From Synergistaceae bacterium (GTDB lineage Bacteria > Synergistota > Synergistia > Synergistales > Aminobacteriaceae): DNA of 46,567 bases. Numbering within the stretch: position 1 is the stretch's first letter; every line of letters begins with the position of its first letter. This document shows, piece by piece, positions 16,935 to 26,341 of this stretch. The stretch is taken from assembly GCA_031277095.1 (NCBI GenBank), contig JAISLU010000087.1:1-46567 (forward strand), in the 5' to 3' direction. The notes under the pieces are model-generated. The model worked only from the letters and a program-made list of their open reading frames with translations, was not told where the DNA came from and ran no database searches. Both the position numbers and the translations under genes were made by a program.

Positions 16935-17855
16935 ATGAAAAAATACCTGGCTATTCTCGCGGCTCTGGTGGCGCTGGCCGCGTTTTTCGGGGCGTTTTAT
17001 ATCGTTCCGACCAACGAACACGCCGTGGTGACCCAGTTTGGGAAAATCGTCCGCGTACACTCCACGCCGGGAGTCCACGCGAAAATCCCCTTTTTGGACG
17101 TCGTCTACAGTTACCCCAAGTGGCTCCAGGAGCATGATTCCCTGCCGGTGGAGACAGTTTTGGGCGATAAACGCAACGTCGTCTTCGACACGTTCTTGAT
17201 CTATAAAATCAACGATCCCGCAGCTTTTCACACCAAAATACGCAGCCAGGAAACCTTGGGGCGGCGCATCGACGACGTCATTTTCGGTTCTATCCGGGTG
17301 GTGGCGGGGCTCTACACCTACGAGGACATTTTGAGCGGCAAACGGGAGGAGATCATCTCCCAGACGACCAATCGGGTGAAAGCCCAAGCCCAGGACATGG
17401 GAATCGAAGTCGTGCTGTCGGCTATCCGAAACTTTACCCTGCCGGAACAAAACTTGCAGGCTATCTACTCCAATATGAAGTCCGAGCGGGTGCGCATCGC
17501 CCAGCGCATTCTCTCGGCGGGAACGGCCGAGGCCAACCGCATCACGTCGGAAGCCGACCGCAAGGCCCAGGCGCTCATCTCCTCCGCCGTGAAAAAAAAC
17601 CAAACGCTGCGGGGCGAGGCTGACAAAGAGGCCCAGATCATTATCTCGAACGCAATGGGCAACGCCTACACCCTCTACGAGCAGATGAAGGCCGTGGAAT
17701 TCTTTCAAAAGGGCGTACAGGAAAACACCGTCTTCATCGTTGATCCCAAGACGGGGCTTTTCAGGTACCTGAACGGTTATGTGAACGAGAATCTGAGCGA
17801 GAATCAGAACGACATTCAGAACACGAATAATCAGAACAATAATTCAGAACAATAA
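16935..17855 (+). CDS. hflC: HflC, partner of HflK, band-7/SPFH protein
   Basis: The 306-residue protein has an N-terminal membrane segment (YLAILAALVALAAFFGAFYI), the SPFH domain (PTNEHAVVTQFGKIVRV, PGVHAKIPFLDVV) and the helical region AGTAEANRITSEADRKAQAL. The ATG at 16935 follows AAAGGAGG at proper spacing, one base after the hflK stop; the frame's earlier opening lies inside hflK. The last 23 residues are almost only Asn, Gln, Glu and Ser, encoded by imperfect repeats of ATCAGAAC/ATTCAGAAC type, and similar DNA runs on past the stop codon. Confidence 0.93.
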   Translation: MKKYLAILAALVALAAFFGAFYIVPTNEHAVVTQFGKIVRVHSTPGVHAKIPFLDVVYSYPKWLQEHDSLPVETVLGDKRNVVFDTFLIYKINDPAAFHTKIRSQETLGRRIDDVIFGSIRVVAGLYTYEDILSGKREEIISQTTNRVKAQAQDMGIEVVLSAIRNFTLPEQNLQAIYSNMKSERVRIAQRILSAGTAEANRITSEADRKAQALISSAVKKNQTLRGEADKEAQIIISNAMGNAYTLYEQMKAVEFFQKGVQENTVFIVDPKTGLFRYLNGYVNENLSENQNDIQNTNNQNNNSEQ

Positions 17856-17882
17856 ATCTGAATCATTCTGAATGACAAACTG

Positions 17883-17907
17883 AAGGGCGTTTCATGGGCG
17901 CTTTTTT
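17883..17907 (+). terminator. Probable terminator after hflKC
   Basis: AAGGGCG (17883-17889) can pair with CGCTTTT (17899-17905) using two G-U pairs, with a 9-base loop, and the right arm lies in a run of six Ts. It lies 28 bp after the hflC stop. Confidence 0.5.
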
Positions 17908-17967
17908 GAGTTACCGCTCTTCTTCACGTTTTTTCGCGAGAAAATAGATTTTCCGCTACAAATATCG

Positions 17968-17994
17968 TAAAATTCTTTTATCATAAAATTCTTT
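17968..17994. repeat. 16-bp period direct repeat in the spacer before the first TPR gene
   Basis: TAAAATTCTTT occurs at 17968-17978 and again at 17984-17994, in AT-rich DNA 75-100 bp before the next start. The element may overlap that gene's promoter, but I cannot assign hexamers with confidence. Confidence 0.6.
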
Positions 17995-18069
17995 GGGGTC
18001 GGGTATTTCGTCCGAACTTGAGGTGTACGGGACAGGGCGAACTAGGCGAAATATTAGGAGGAATCACTC

Positions 18070-20037
18070 TTGAAATATACGTGCGGACAATTGTGCAGAC
18101 AATTATGTAAACAACGGATAAAACACATATTGAAAACAGTCAGCCTGTGGGCGGCATTTTCCTTTCTGGCATTGTTCTTTTTGCCAGGCTTATCGGGCAT
18201 GTCCGCCGCCGCGGAGGCCGAGGGTTTTCGCATTGAATTGGCGAATGAGCCGTATATCGGTTGCGAGGTGTCCCTTGCCCTGAAAGGGAGAGAGATCGAT
18301 ATGCCGGGAACCACCTACGAGTGGTCCTTCGACGGCAACATCAAACCCATCCTTTTCCGCAAGGGCGGCCTTGAATGCCGTTTCACCCCCTTCGACACGA
18401 ACCCCGTTTTCGCTGCCGTCACCGCCTTGGATTCCGCCGGCAATTTTCTGGCGTCCGCCGATCTGTCCCTGAGCGCCAAAGAGTTCACCGTCAATATCGT
18501 CATAGTGGAGCCGGAACCGTTCATGTTGTGGGACGTCGACGGAAAACAGGACGTGGTCGCCGATGGATTGATCGCGGGAGAGCCCATACAGTTCGGGTTG
18601 GAGCTCGTTCCCGCTTACGCGAACGAGGTCGAGTGCCGGTGGAGTACCGACGCCGCAACCGCCATACGCGACGGTGAAAATGCCCCTCAAGTGACCATCG
18701 TCCGCAACGATATCGGAGACGCTGAAATCTCCGTCGTGGTGACCAATGCCAACGGCCTGGTGCTGGGGCGGGGCAAGAAAAACGTCAACGTGCCAATCCC
18801 CCGCGCAAGAATCGACGAGTCTATTCGCAGGAAAAATGCTTGGAATCAGTGGGTTGAGGCTTTGAATCAGTGGGATGCCAAAAACTACGACGAGGCCATG
18901 GAAAACGCCGTTTCCGCCGCGGATCTGGACCCGGAAACCCTCGAAATCGTACAGGGTCTTAAAACCATGAGCGGCAATTATATACGCGTGGAACGTGCCC
19001 GCAAGCTCATTGCGGATGCGGCTGTCCTGCAGGGAGAACAAAAATTGGTCGAGGCCTTGAAAGTCTACCGGCGCGCTTACGCCGCCTGGACGCTTTCGGA
19101 GACGGAGACCGTCATCAAATCTTTGGAATCGGAGATCGACAAGATCCGCCTTCAGCGTCAGCAGGCCGAGTGGATGAAAGATACCGCGGCCGCCTATGAT
19201 CAAGAGGGGCTTTTCGAGGACGCCTTGAAATACTACAAAGAGACTCTGGCGCTGCAGCCCGACGAGGCCGTGATGCAGCGCGCGGATCGCATCGAGAAAC
19301 GCCTCGCGTCCATCGCCCAAGCCAACGTATTCGCCGACGAAGGTCGGAAGCTGGAGGCGGAGGGGCAGCTTCTGGAGGCGGTGGAAAAGTACAAGGAAAG
19401 CCTGAAGCTGGAGGGCAACACCGTACTGGAAGCACACACCAGCGAGCTGGAGGAGACCATCAAAGAGCGCAGAGCGCGGGCGGCAACTTTGCGCCGGGAG
19501 GCGGCCGACTTGGAGAAAAAGAACAACGACGCCGAGGCCCTGCTTCGCTATAAGGAAAGTCAGGCTCTGTGGCCGGAGCCCGATTTGGAAAAGCGCATCG
19601 CCGAGCTTGAAAAAACCGTCAAAGAAGTGCCCCAGCAGGCGGTACGGTCCCCCGAAGATTTCGGCATAGGAACCCAGGCCGACGCGGCGCGCCTTCTCCA
19701 GGAGGGCCACGCTCTTTACAAGCAGGGCAAGTACAGGGAAGCTCTGGAGGTATACCGAAAAAGTTACGCCGTTTCCAAAGATGGGCGCTTGGCGGACTGG
19801 ATCAGCAGGGTCGAAACGTCCCTCAAAGAATACGAGTCCGTCTTGAAGGCCAACGTTCTGATCAAGGAAGCCAATAATCTTTACAACGAAGGCAACTACC
19901 CCGAGGCCTTGGCGAAGTACAAAGAAAGCCTTGTCATTCACGCCAACCCCGAAGTGGAGAGCTTCACGGAGCTTCTCGAGAAGAACATGAAAAGCGACGA
20001 CGCCGTCCAAACCGAAGAAGTCGTATCGAGACCCTGA
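18070..20037 (+). CDS. Exported protein: two beta-domains, Trp hinge, TPR-like array
   Basis: The 655-residue protein has a long basic N-region and a hydrophobic stretch (SLWAAFSFLALFFLPGLSG) ending in SAAAEA, so it should be exported. Residues about 53-140 and 141-243 look like two Ig/PKD-type beta-domains. Then comes AWNQW (257-261) and, to the end, TPR-like helical repeats of the style LYKQGKYREALEVYRKSY and LYNEGNYPEALAKYKESL. The next gene encodes a paralogue with the same final repeats and two copies of the same head. It starts at TTG 18070 behind AGGAGG (spacing about nine). The N-region has a small repeat, CGQLCRQLC. Role unknown; a surface or periplasmic scaffold is a guess. Confidence 0.8.
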   Translation: MKYTCGQLCRQLCKQRIKHILKTVSLWAAFSFLALFFLPGLSGMSAAAEAEGFRIELANEPYIGCEVSLALKGREIDMPGTTYEWSFDGNIKPILFRKGGLECRFTPFDTNPVFAAVTALDSAGNFLASADLSLSAKEFTVNIVIVEPEPFMLWDVDGKQDVVADGLIAGEPIQFGLELVPAYANEVECRWSTDAATAIRDGENAPQVTIVRNDIGDAEISVVVTNANGLVLGRGKKNVNVPIPRARIDESIRRKNAWNQWVEALNQWDAKNYDEAMENAVSAADLDPETLEIVQGLKTMSGNYIRVERARKLIADAAVLQGEQKLVEALKVYRRAYAAWTLSETETVIKSLESEIDKIRLQRQQAEWMKDTAAAYDQEGLFEDALKYYKETLALQPDEAVMQRADRIEKRLASIAQANVFADEGRKLEAEGQLLEAVEKYKESLKLEGNTVLEAHTSELEETIKERRARAATLRREAADLEKKNNDAEALLRYKESQALWPEPDLEKRIAELEKTVKEVPQQAVRSPEDFGIGTQADAARLLQEGHALYKQGKYREALEVYRKSYAVSKDGRLADWISRVETSLKEYESVLKANVLIKEANNLYNEGNYPEALAKYKESLVIHANPEVESFTELLEKNMKSDDAVQTEEVVSRP

Positions 20038-20041
20038 GGCA

Positions 20042-20084
20042 TGAGATTTGAGATTGAATAGTTGAGATTGACATAGTTGAGATT
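20042..20084. repeat. Four copies of TGAGATT between the paralogous TPR genes
   Basis: TGAGATT occurs at 20042, 20049, 20063 and 20078 in the 134-bp spacer between the two paralogues, with spacings of 7, 14 and 15 bp. No hairpin terminator is apparent, so the two genes may be co-transcribed. Confidence 0.65.
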
Positions 20085-20171
20085 TAATTTAAGATCTGGG
20101 ATTTAAATCTGAAATACGGTGCAGCCCGGGAGCCATACACCTCATATTTTGCTTGAAAGGAACTCAAGAAC

Positions 20172-23100
20172 ATGAAAAAAATGGCCGTCTTGTGTTTTTT
20201 GTTGTCATTGTGGCTGTCCCTGCCTGTGCAGGCCGCCCCAACTTCGGACGACGAACGAACGCAGTTCTCCCTTTCGGCATCCTCCGAGTCGCCGTACCCT
20301 GGCGATACCGTCAAAGTGCTGGCCAAGGTCGCCTCCGGCTTCGACGAATCGAAATACGGTATCCGATGGGAGTGGCAGGGAGGAGCAGCCAACTTCAGAG
20401 CGGAGAGTGCCGACGCGGTGGCTTATGAAGCCCTGCAGGAGCCCGTGACCTTGTCCGCCACCCTTTGGAACCGCGTAGAGGGAGGCGACGTCTCCGCGGC
20501 TTCTCTAGCCGTTTCTCCCAAAAATTACGCCCTTTCCATCCGCGCTCTGACCCCGAAGGAGACTCTGTCCCTCTGGAACGATGAAACGAAGGCTATGGGG
20601 GATATTCAGGGCAGAACGGTCAAGTCCAGGGTGACGCTGGAGGCCGTCCTCGAACCCCAGCCTCAGGGCGCCCTTCGCTATCTGTGGACCCCCGGCGACG
20701 GAACTTTTCTGGCTTCGGAAGAAGGGAGCCGATGCGCCGTGTACCGGGAAACCCAGGGAGATGCCGTCGTTTCCCTGCGGGTGTCCGACAAAAACAACTT
20801 GACGCTGGGGACGGCGGAGTTCAGCTTCGAAGTGGACGTTTCTTCCGAAACCCTTTCGCGAAGCCGCCGGCTGGCCAAGGGATGGGAACTTTGGAAAGGG
20901 GCCCTGGCTCTGCGGGAAAAGGGCGAAATCGAAACCGCGCTGATCCAGGCACGGCAGGCCGCAGAAGAACTGCTGGGCGGAGGGGTGCGGGATGACGTGC
21001 TGCGGGGCGAGCTGGAACGCTTTCAACAAGTGAGGGACAAGTATTTCAACGCCCTGGAACTGGCGTCCATAGCGGCGGCCCTCTGGCGCGACGGCAAGCT
21101 GGAAGAGGCGCTCTCCCAGTACCGGCAGGCGCGTACGTTTTACGCTCACGCTTCCATAGAAAAGAACATCGCGGAGATCGAGGCCCTTCTGCTCCGCGCG
21201 AAAGAACTGAAAGAAAACGCGGCCCTTCTCGCCCGAGAGGCGGAGGGCCTGGCGAAAAGCGAAGATTTGGCAGGTGCCTTGGCTAAATACGACGAAAGTC
21301 TGACCCTTTATCCCGACGTTGAGGTGCGTACCGCGCGGGCGGGCGTGGAGGCGCTCCATAAAGCCAGGCAGCGCAAAATCGAGCTGGCGGGAACGGTAAG
21401 GAAAATCGGACTGACCCTGGAATCTCAGGACAACCTGGAGGACGCCCTGGCGAAAATGACCGAGGCCAGAGAAGTCTGGGCGCTTCCCGAGATTGCTTCC
21501 GATGAGGAACGGATTCGAGCCAAAATCGAGGACCGGCTGCGACGCCAAAGCGAAGCGGCCCGCCTGACGAAAGAAGCCTCTCTTCTGGAAGTGCAGGGGC
21601 TTGAAGGGCAAGGAGAACCCGAAATTCTGAAACAAGCGCTGGAGAAATATCGCCAATCTATGGAGATCTGGTGGGAAATTTCCTCCGAGCGTTCCATTGA
21701 GCGCGTCGTTTCCCATATAGGCCGCATAGACGATGAAATAGCCCAGGCCGCCTTTCTCGGGAAAGAAGGGGAGCTTTTGGAGGGCAACGGACAGCTCGAG
21801 GAGGCGCTGAACAAGTATCGCCGCGCACAGGACATCCGCCGAAGCGAAGATGTAGCCAACAAGATCGCCGAGCTCGACCGGCGTCTGGAAATCCGAAAGA
21901 AACGGGCCGCGGAAGCTCAAGGGCATTACCTTCAGGCCATCAAGCTGGAGAAGCAGGGAGACCTGGAGGAGGCTCTGCGAAGCGCGCGTCAGGGAGAGGC
22001 GATGCTGGCCTCTAACGACCTCACCGTCCGCGACCTTGCCGTAGGAGACGTGTCCGCCGCCGTCAAGCGGCTGGAAAACGCGATAAATTCGCGAAAGGAC
22101 AAGATCGCCAGGGCGGCGGAGCTGGCGGCCCGGGGCAAAGAGGAGTCTCACCCGGAAAAAGCTCTGGCTCTTTTCCTCGAAAGCGAAAATATCTGGCACA
22201 GCGAGGACGTCGCTCAAACGATCCGAACCCTCAAGGAGCTTCTCAAGGAAACGAAGGAGACGGAAGAGCGGTCGGCCGCGCTTTATAAAGAGGGCGTGAT
22301 TTTGGAAAGAGAGGCGAGGCTCGACTTGGCCGAGGAAAAACTGCAGGCCTCCATCGCCCTCAAACCCTCGGAGGAAGCCGAAAAGCTGTTGGTCGTCGTC
22401 CGAAAAGAAATTGCCGAGAAAAACTGGATCGATACGTTGTCGCTTCAGCCTCTGGAGCTAAAAACCCTGCCTCTCATCCCTTACGTGGGAGAAAGAACCA
22501 CCGTCCGGATAGAAAACGGGGCCTGGACTGTCGACGACAAACTGGAGTATCGCTGGAAGTTGTCGGGCAGCGTAAAAGACAACGCTCCCGTGGGGGACGG
22601 GCGTGTGTACGGTTTTTATCCCGCGGACGACCAACCCGTGACGATAACTCTGACCGTGCTGCAAAAGGGAAAAGACCGCGTGTTGGCGACGCAAACGGTG
22701 TCCGTCGTCGCCGAACCCCGTTCCGTCAAACTCGCGCTGAACGAGGAAGCAAGAACGGCAAAGCTCTGGAACGCCACTTTGAAGCGCTTGGAGGAATCCA
22801 ACGAATTCACCACGGGCACGGATGTGGAAATTCGCGCGGAGGTCGTGCCGCTGCCGGAAAATTCCCTCTCCTATTTATGGAGCGCGGATCCGGGTTCCGT
22901 TTTGGCCGCTTCCTCGGGCAGCCGGGCTATCCTGCGGAGGCCGTCGCCGGGGATGAGCAAAGTGGACGTGACGGTCAAGGACGCCCGGGGAATAGTGTTG
23001 GGCAGCGGGCGAATAGATTTCCTGGTCGCCGTCGATAAAAACGACGTTGCCCGTGACCTCAAACGCTCTCAGGCCTGGCAGCAGTGGATGACGGCCAAAA

Positions 23101-24590
23101 ATTTCTGGGACGAGGCCAAGCGGCTGCAGGCTATCGACACGGCCACAGAGGCGTCTTTGCTGGATCCTTTCGATCCCGATATCACGTCAGGACTGTCCCG
23201 GATGAAAGAGGACCTGGGGAAGATGGAGCGGGCCGCGCAGCTTCTGGCGGAAAGTTCTCTTCTGTTGGCGGACGGGCGCATCGATGAGGCGGAGGAGAAA
23301 ATTGGAGCGGCCGAAAACCTTTGGCCCGACGAGAAGAACAAAGATATCCGGTATTCTCTTTTGAAAGCCGTGGAGCGGGTGCGCAAAAACGAGAATCTGG
23401 CCTCGAACCTGAGAGCCGAGGGAGACGCCCTTCTGGCCCGGGGCGCCAAAGTCGAGGCCCTGCTCCGTTTTCAGGACAGTTTCCTGCTCTCAAAGAATAA
23501 CGCCGTCAGCAAAGACATCGCGCGCTTGACTCAAGAGATCGCGGCGGAAGAGGCAAAGCTCAGGGAGGCGCGCACTCTGCGGGGCAAAGGCGACACTTTG
23601 GTGGAAGGCAGGCACTACGGTGAAGCTATCGAATATTTCGACCGCAGTATGACCCTTTTCCCCGACCCCTACCTTGCGGCTTACGGAAAAATCCTTCAGG
23701 AGAGGGCCGACAGAGAAAGGGGCGAACGCGCGAAGGCGGCCAAACTTAGGGGAGAGGGAGACGCCCTCATGAAAAACAAGAAGGTCGCCGAGGCTCTGGG
23801 AAAATATAAAGAAAGTCTGCAAATATGGCACGATGGAGAGCTGGCCGCGACGGTGAAGGAGGAGGAGAGCCGCATTGCCCAGGCGACGGCGGCGCGGTTG
23901 CGCAAAGAAGCGGAAAGCCTGGCCAGGAGCAAGAAAACGGCCGAGGCTTTGGCGAAGTACAAAGAGAGCCTGACCTACGCCCACAACGACGCCGCTGCGG
24001 CCTACGTGAAAAAGGTCGAGGAGGCGGAGGCAAAAAAACGCTCCGACGCGTTGATCAAAGAGGCGGACGCCCTTGTCAAGCAGAAAAATCCGGAAGAAGC
24101 GCTCTCGCGTTATCGGCTCGCCTACAAAGAAACTCCCAACAACGAGACCTTGCTGGCGACCATACGGAAACTGGAGCTGGTCCTGGCCCCGGCCGTCGGC
24201 GAAGCGCCCCTGTCTGACGACGTGGATTTGCTGGAAAACCCCTACGAAAATGCCTCCAACGACCGCGACGGACAGGATTTGGTTCAGGCGGACGCCCTCT
24301 ATAGAGAAGGCAATGTCCTCTACAGACAGAAAAAATACAAAGAGGCCCTGCAAAAATACAAAGAGAGTTACAAACTCAGTCAAAGCCAGGAGCTTTTGGA
24401 ATTTACGAATCGATTGGAAACCACCCTCGGCAAGGTCGAGAAGGCCAACGCCTTGGTCAGAGAGGCCAATGCCCTCTACAAAGCTCAAAAGTACAAAGAG
24501 GCGGTGGCTAAATATAAAGCAAGCCTGACCTTTTACGCCAACCCCGAAGTACGGGCCTTTATTCTCAAGGTCGAAGCCTTGTTGAAGTGA
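20172..24590 (+). CDS. Very large exported protein: two beta-domain heads alternating with two TPR-like arrays
   Basis: The 1472-residue protein has a clear signal peptide (MKKMAVLCFLLSLWLSLPVQA-AP). Residues about 30-225 form two beta-domains (LSLWND at 132-137, then ALRYLWTPGD), followed by GWELW (237-241) and a TPR-like array to about 750. A second head covers about 756-960 (AKLWNATLK near 865, then SLSYLWSAD), followed by AWQQW near 967 and a second array to the end. Repeats are of the type ALAKYKESL, and the closing repeats closely match those of the preceding gene. No membrane anchor is visible at the C-terminus. Start ATG 20172 follows AAAGGA by ten bases. No enzymatic motif is seen; a protein-binding scaffold outside the cytoplasm is the safest inference. 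Confidence 0.8.
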   Translation: MKKMAVLCFLLSLWLSLPVQAAPTSDDERTQFSLSASSESPYPGDTVKVLAKVASGFDESKYGIRWEWQGGAANFRAESADAVAYEALQEPVTLSATLWNRVEGGDVSAASLAVSPKNYALSIRALTPKETLSLWNDETKAMGDIQGRTVKSRVTLEAVLEPQPQGALRYLWTPGDGTFLASEEGSRCAVYRETQGDAVVSLRVSDKNNLTLGTAEFSFEVDVSSETLSRSRRLAKGWELWKGALALREKGEIETALIQARQAAEELLGGGVRDDVLRGELERFQQVRDKYFNALELASIAAALWRDGKLEEALSQYRQARTFYAHASIEKNIAEIEALLLRAKELKENAALLAREAEGLAKSEDLAGALAKYDESLTLYPDVEVRTARAGVEALHKARQRKIELAGTVRKIGLTLESQDNLEDALAKMTEAREVWALPEIASDEERIRAKIEDRLRRQSEAARLTKEASLLEVQGLEGQGEPEILKQALEKYRQSMEIWWEISSERSIERVVSHIGRIDDEIAQAAFLGKEGELLEGNGQLEEALNKYRRAQDIRRSEDVANKIAELDRRLEIRKKRAAEAQGHYLQAIKLEKQGDLEEALRSARQGEAMLASNDLTVRDLAVGDVSAAVKRLENAINSRKDKIARAAELAARGKEESHPEKALALFLESENIWHSEDVAQTIRTLKELLKETKETEERSAALYKEGVILEREARLDLAEEKLQASIALKPSEEAEKLLVVVRKEIAEKNWIDTLSLQPLELKTLPLIPYVGERTTVRIENGAWTVDDKLEYRWKLSGSVKDNAPVGDGRVYGFYPADDQPVTITLTVLQKGKDRVLATQTVSVVAEPRSVKLALNEEARTAKLWNATLKRLEESNEFTTGTDVEIRAEVVPLPENSLSYLWSADPGSVLAASSGSRAILRRPSPGMSKVDVTVKDARGIVLGSGRIDFLVAVDKNDVARDLKRSQAWQQWMTAKNFWDEAKRLQAIDTATEASLLDPFDPDITSGLSRMKEDLGKMERAAQLLAESSLLLADGRIDEAEEKIGAAENLWPDEKNKDIRYSLLKAVERVRKNENLASNLRAEGDALLARGAKVEALLRFQDSFLLSKNNAVSKDIARLTQEIAAEEAKLREARTLRGKGDTLVEGRHYGEAIEYFDRSMTLFPDPYLAAYGKILQERADRERGERAKAAKLRGEGDALMKNKKVAEALGKYKESLQIWHDGELAATVKEEESRIAQATAARLRKEAESLARSKKTAEALAKYKESLTYAHNDAAAAYVKKVEEAEAKKRSDALIKEADALVKQKNPEEALSRYRLAYKETPNNETLLATIRKLELVLAPAVGEAPLSDDVDLLENPYENASNDRDGQDLVQADALYREGNVLYRQKKYKEALQKYKESYKLSQSQELLEFTNRLETTLGKVEKANALVREANALYKAQKYKEAVAKYKASLTFYANPEVRAFILKVEALLK

Positions 24591-24612
24591 AGTGAAGTGA
24601 AGTGAAGTGAAG
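24584..24612. repeat. Five tandem copies of GAAGT across the stop codon
   Basis: GAAGT is repeated five times at 24584-24608, followed by GAAG. The TGA stop of the large TPR gene is formed inside the second unit. GAAGCCTTG flanks the array on both sides (24573 and 24609), so the array lies within a larger duplicated block. Confidence 0.9.
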
Positions 24613-24679
24613 CCTTGCCGAAGTTTTTTTGAGTTCTTGAAAGTGTTCTCGAGACGAAGTTTTCCGAAATAAGGGGGTA

Positions 24680-26341
24680 ATGGATAAATTGTCTTTTGTT
24701 TCTCCTTCCGCGGGGTCTCCGGTATTGGACAAAATGGGGAAGCGCGTTTACGACTTGATGCTCGAACTTGTCGCGATACCCAGTATCACGGGGTCGGAGG
24801 GCGGGGAAAATGAATGCGCCCGTTTTATCCGCGACAGACTCTCGCGGTGCGGTTATTTTAAGCAAAATCCCGACGATTTGCGGCTTATCGCCCTGGAAAA
24901 CGACCCCTGGGAACGTCATTTCCTGGGGGCTTTGTTGCGTTCGGCGCGCCCCTCGAAAAAGACGATCATACTGATGGGACATTTCGACGTGGTCGACACC
25001 GATGTGTGCGGCTCCCTTCGGTCATGGGCCTTCGATCCGGAGGAGTACACGCGACGCATGGGCGGCCTCGACCTGCCCGAGGAGGCTCGAAAAGACCTGG
25101 ACTCCGGCGGATACCTTTTTGGTCGCGGCGTCGCGGACATGAAGACCGGACTGGCTCTCAACATCTGCTTGCTGGAGGATTATGCGGCCCGCAGAGAGGA
25201 GCTGGAGTTCAACGTCCTCTTGCTGGCCGTTCCCGACGAAGAAGGTGATTCCGCCGGGATGAGGGGGGCGATTTCTTTCCTCTCACGGCTGAAAGAAGAA
25301 TCTTTGGACTTTCTGGCCTGCGTCGACACGGAGCCCGCGTTCGAGGGAAATTCTCCGGCCCTTTACTACGGCACGATCGGCAAGATCATGCCCATGTATC
25401 TTTGCGTTGGCAAAGAAACCCACGGAGGGGAATATTACGAGGGATTGAACTCTACCCTCGTCGCCTCCTACTTGAACATATCCCTGGACGGAGGGAAGGA
25501 TACGATCGAGACTCTGGGTTCCGAAACCTTCCAGCCCCAGTGCTGTCTTCGGATGCGCGACCTGCGCACCCGTTACGCCGTGACGCTGCCGGAGCGCACC
25601 TTTCTCTATTACAATTGCCTCACGGTCAAGAAAACGCCGGCGGGGATTTTGGCGGAGATGAAGGGCAAGGCGGAGTCGGCTATGAGTTCCGCCCTTTCCC
25701 ACGTGGGCCGCAGGGATTGGAAACCTCGGGTTTTGACCGTGGAAGAGGTACTCGACCGCGCGGCCAGGATTTTGGGGGGTAGGGAAAAGCTCTTCGCGGA
25801 GCTTTTGCCCCAGGTCGGGGCGAAGGACGAGCGGGAGCGCAACGTGGAATTTTTGTCCTTGGCCCTGGACGCCGCGGGAGAGAAGGGGCCTCTTGTCGTC
25901 GTAGGGTTCGTCCCTCCTTTTTATCCGCCCCGGAGAAATCGCGGGGAGAGCGCCCACGAACGCGCGGTGCGGCACTCGGCGTCCATCGCGGAGGAGGCTC
26001 TGAAACGGCGGGGCTTCGATCTCAAAAAGATCGAGATCTTTCAAGGTATTACCGATTTGAGTTTTACGGGTTTTCAGGGAAAGGTCGAGGAACTCGCTTC
26101 TTTGGCGGCCAATACGCCTCTTTGGGGGCGGGGGTACGATCTGCCCCTCCCGGAGCTGCAGAAAATAGATATCCCCGGAGTCATTTTCGGCCCGATAGGC
26201 AAGGACGCTCATAAAATCACGGAAAGAGTGGAGCTGAACTATTCTTTCAATGTCCTGCCCTCTATTTTGAAGGAGTTCATCGAATCGGTTTTCCGGGCGT
26301 CTTTTTTGACGGATGACCAAAAGCCGGAAGTGCGAGCCTGA
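24680..26341 (+). CDS. M20-family metallohydrolase, RocB-like
   Basis: The 553-residue protein has the M20 metal-binding pattern: GHFDVVD (His101, Asp103), GRGVADMKTG (Asp153 as bridging ligand) and PDEEGD (catalytic Glu and ligand, about 187-188). Its length, well above the roughly 400 of ordinary M20 peptidases, and the GYF...PDDLRLIALENDPWERHF region match the RocB group, named for arginine utilisation though its reaction is not firmly known. No signal peptide, so cytoplasmic. ATG 24680 follows AAGGGGG by a few bases. In a likely amino acid fermenter, a role in peptide or N-acyl amino acid hydrolysis is plausible. It appears to be a single-gene unit. Confidence 0.82.
   Translation: MDKLSFVSPSAGSPVLDKMGKRVYDLMLELVAIPSITGSEGGENECARFIRDRLSRCGYFKQNPDDLRLIALENDPWERHFLGALLRSARPSKKTIILMGHFDVVDTDVCGSLRSWAFDPEEYTRRMGGLDLPEEARKDLDSGGYLFGRGVADMKTGLALNICLLEDYAARREELEFNVLLLAVPDEEGDSAGMRGAISFLSRLKEESLDFLACVDTEPAFEGNSPALYYGTIGKIMPMYLCVGKETHGGEYYEGLNSTLVASYLNISLDGGKDTIETLGSETFQPQCCLRMRDLRTRYAVTLPERTFLYYNCLTVKKTPAGILAEMKGKAESAMSSALSHVGRRDWKPRVLTVEEVLDRAARILGGREKLFAELLPQVGAKDERERNVEFLSLALDAAGEKGPLVVVGFVPPFYPPRRNRGESAHERAVRHSASIAEEALKRRGFDLKKIEIFQGITDLSFTGFQGKVEELASLAANTPLWGRGYDLPLPELQKIDIPGVIFGPIGKDAHKITERVELNYSFNVLPSILKEFIESVFRASFLTDDQKPEVRA

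Noticed and set aside
18190-22217. Long minus-strand frames opposite the TPR genes
   Set aside because: Antisense to genes with clear signal peptides and repeats; the apparent sequence is the mirror of codon-biased repeats.
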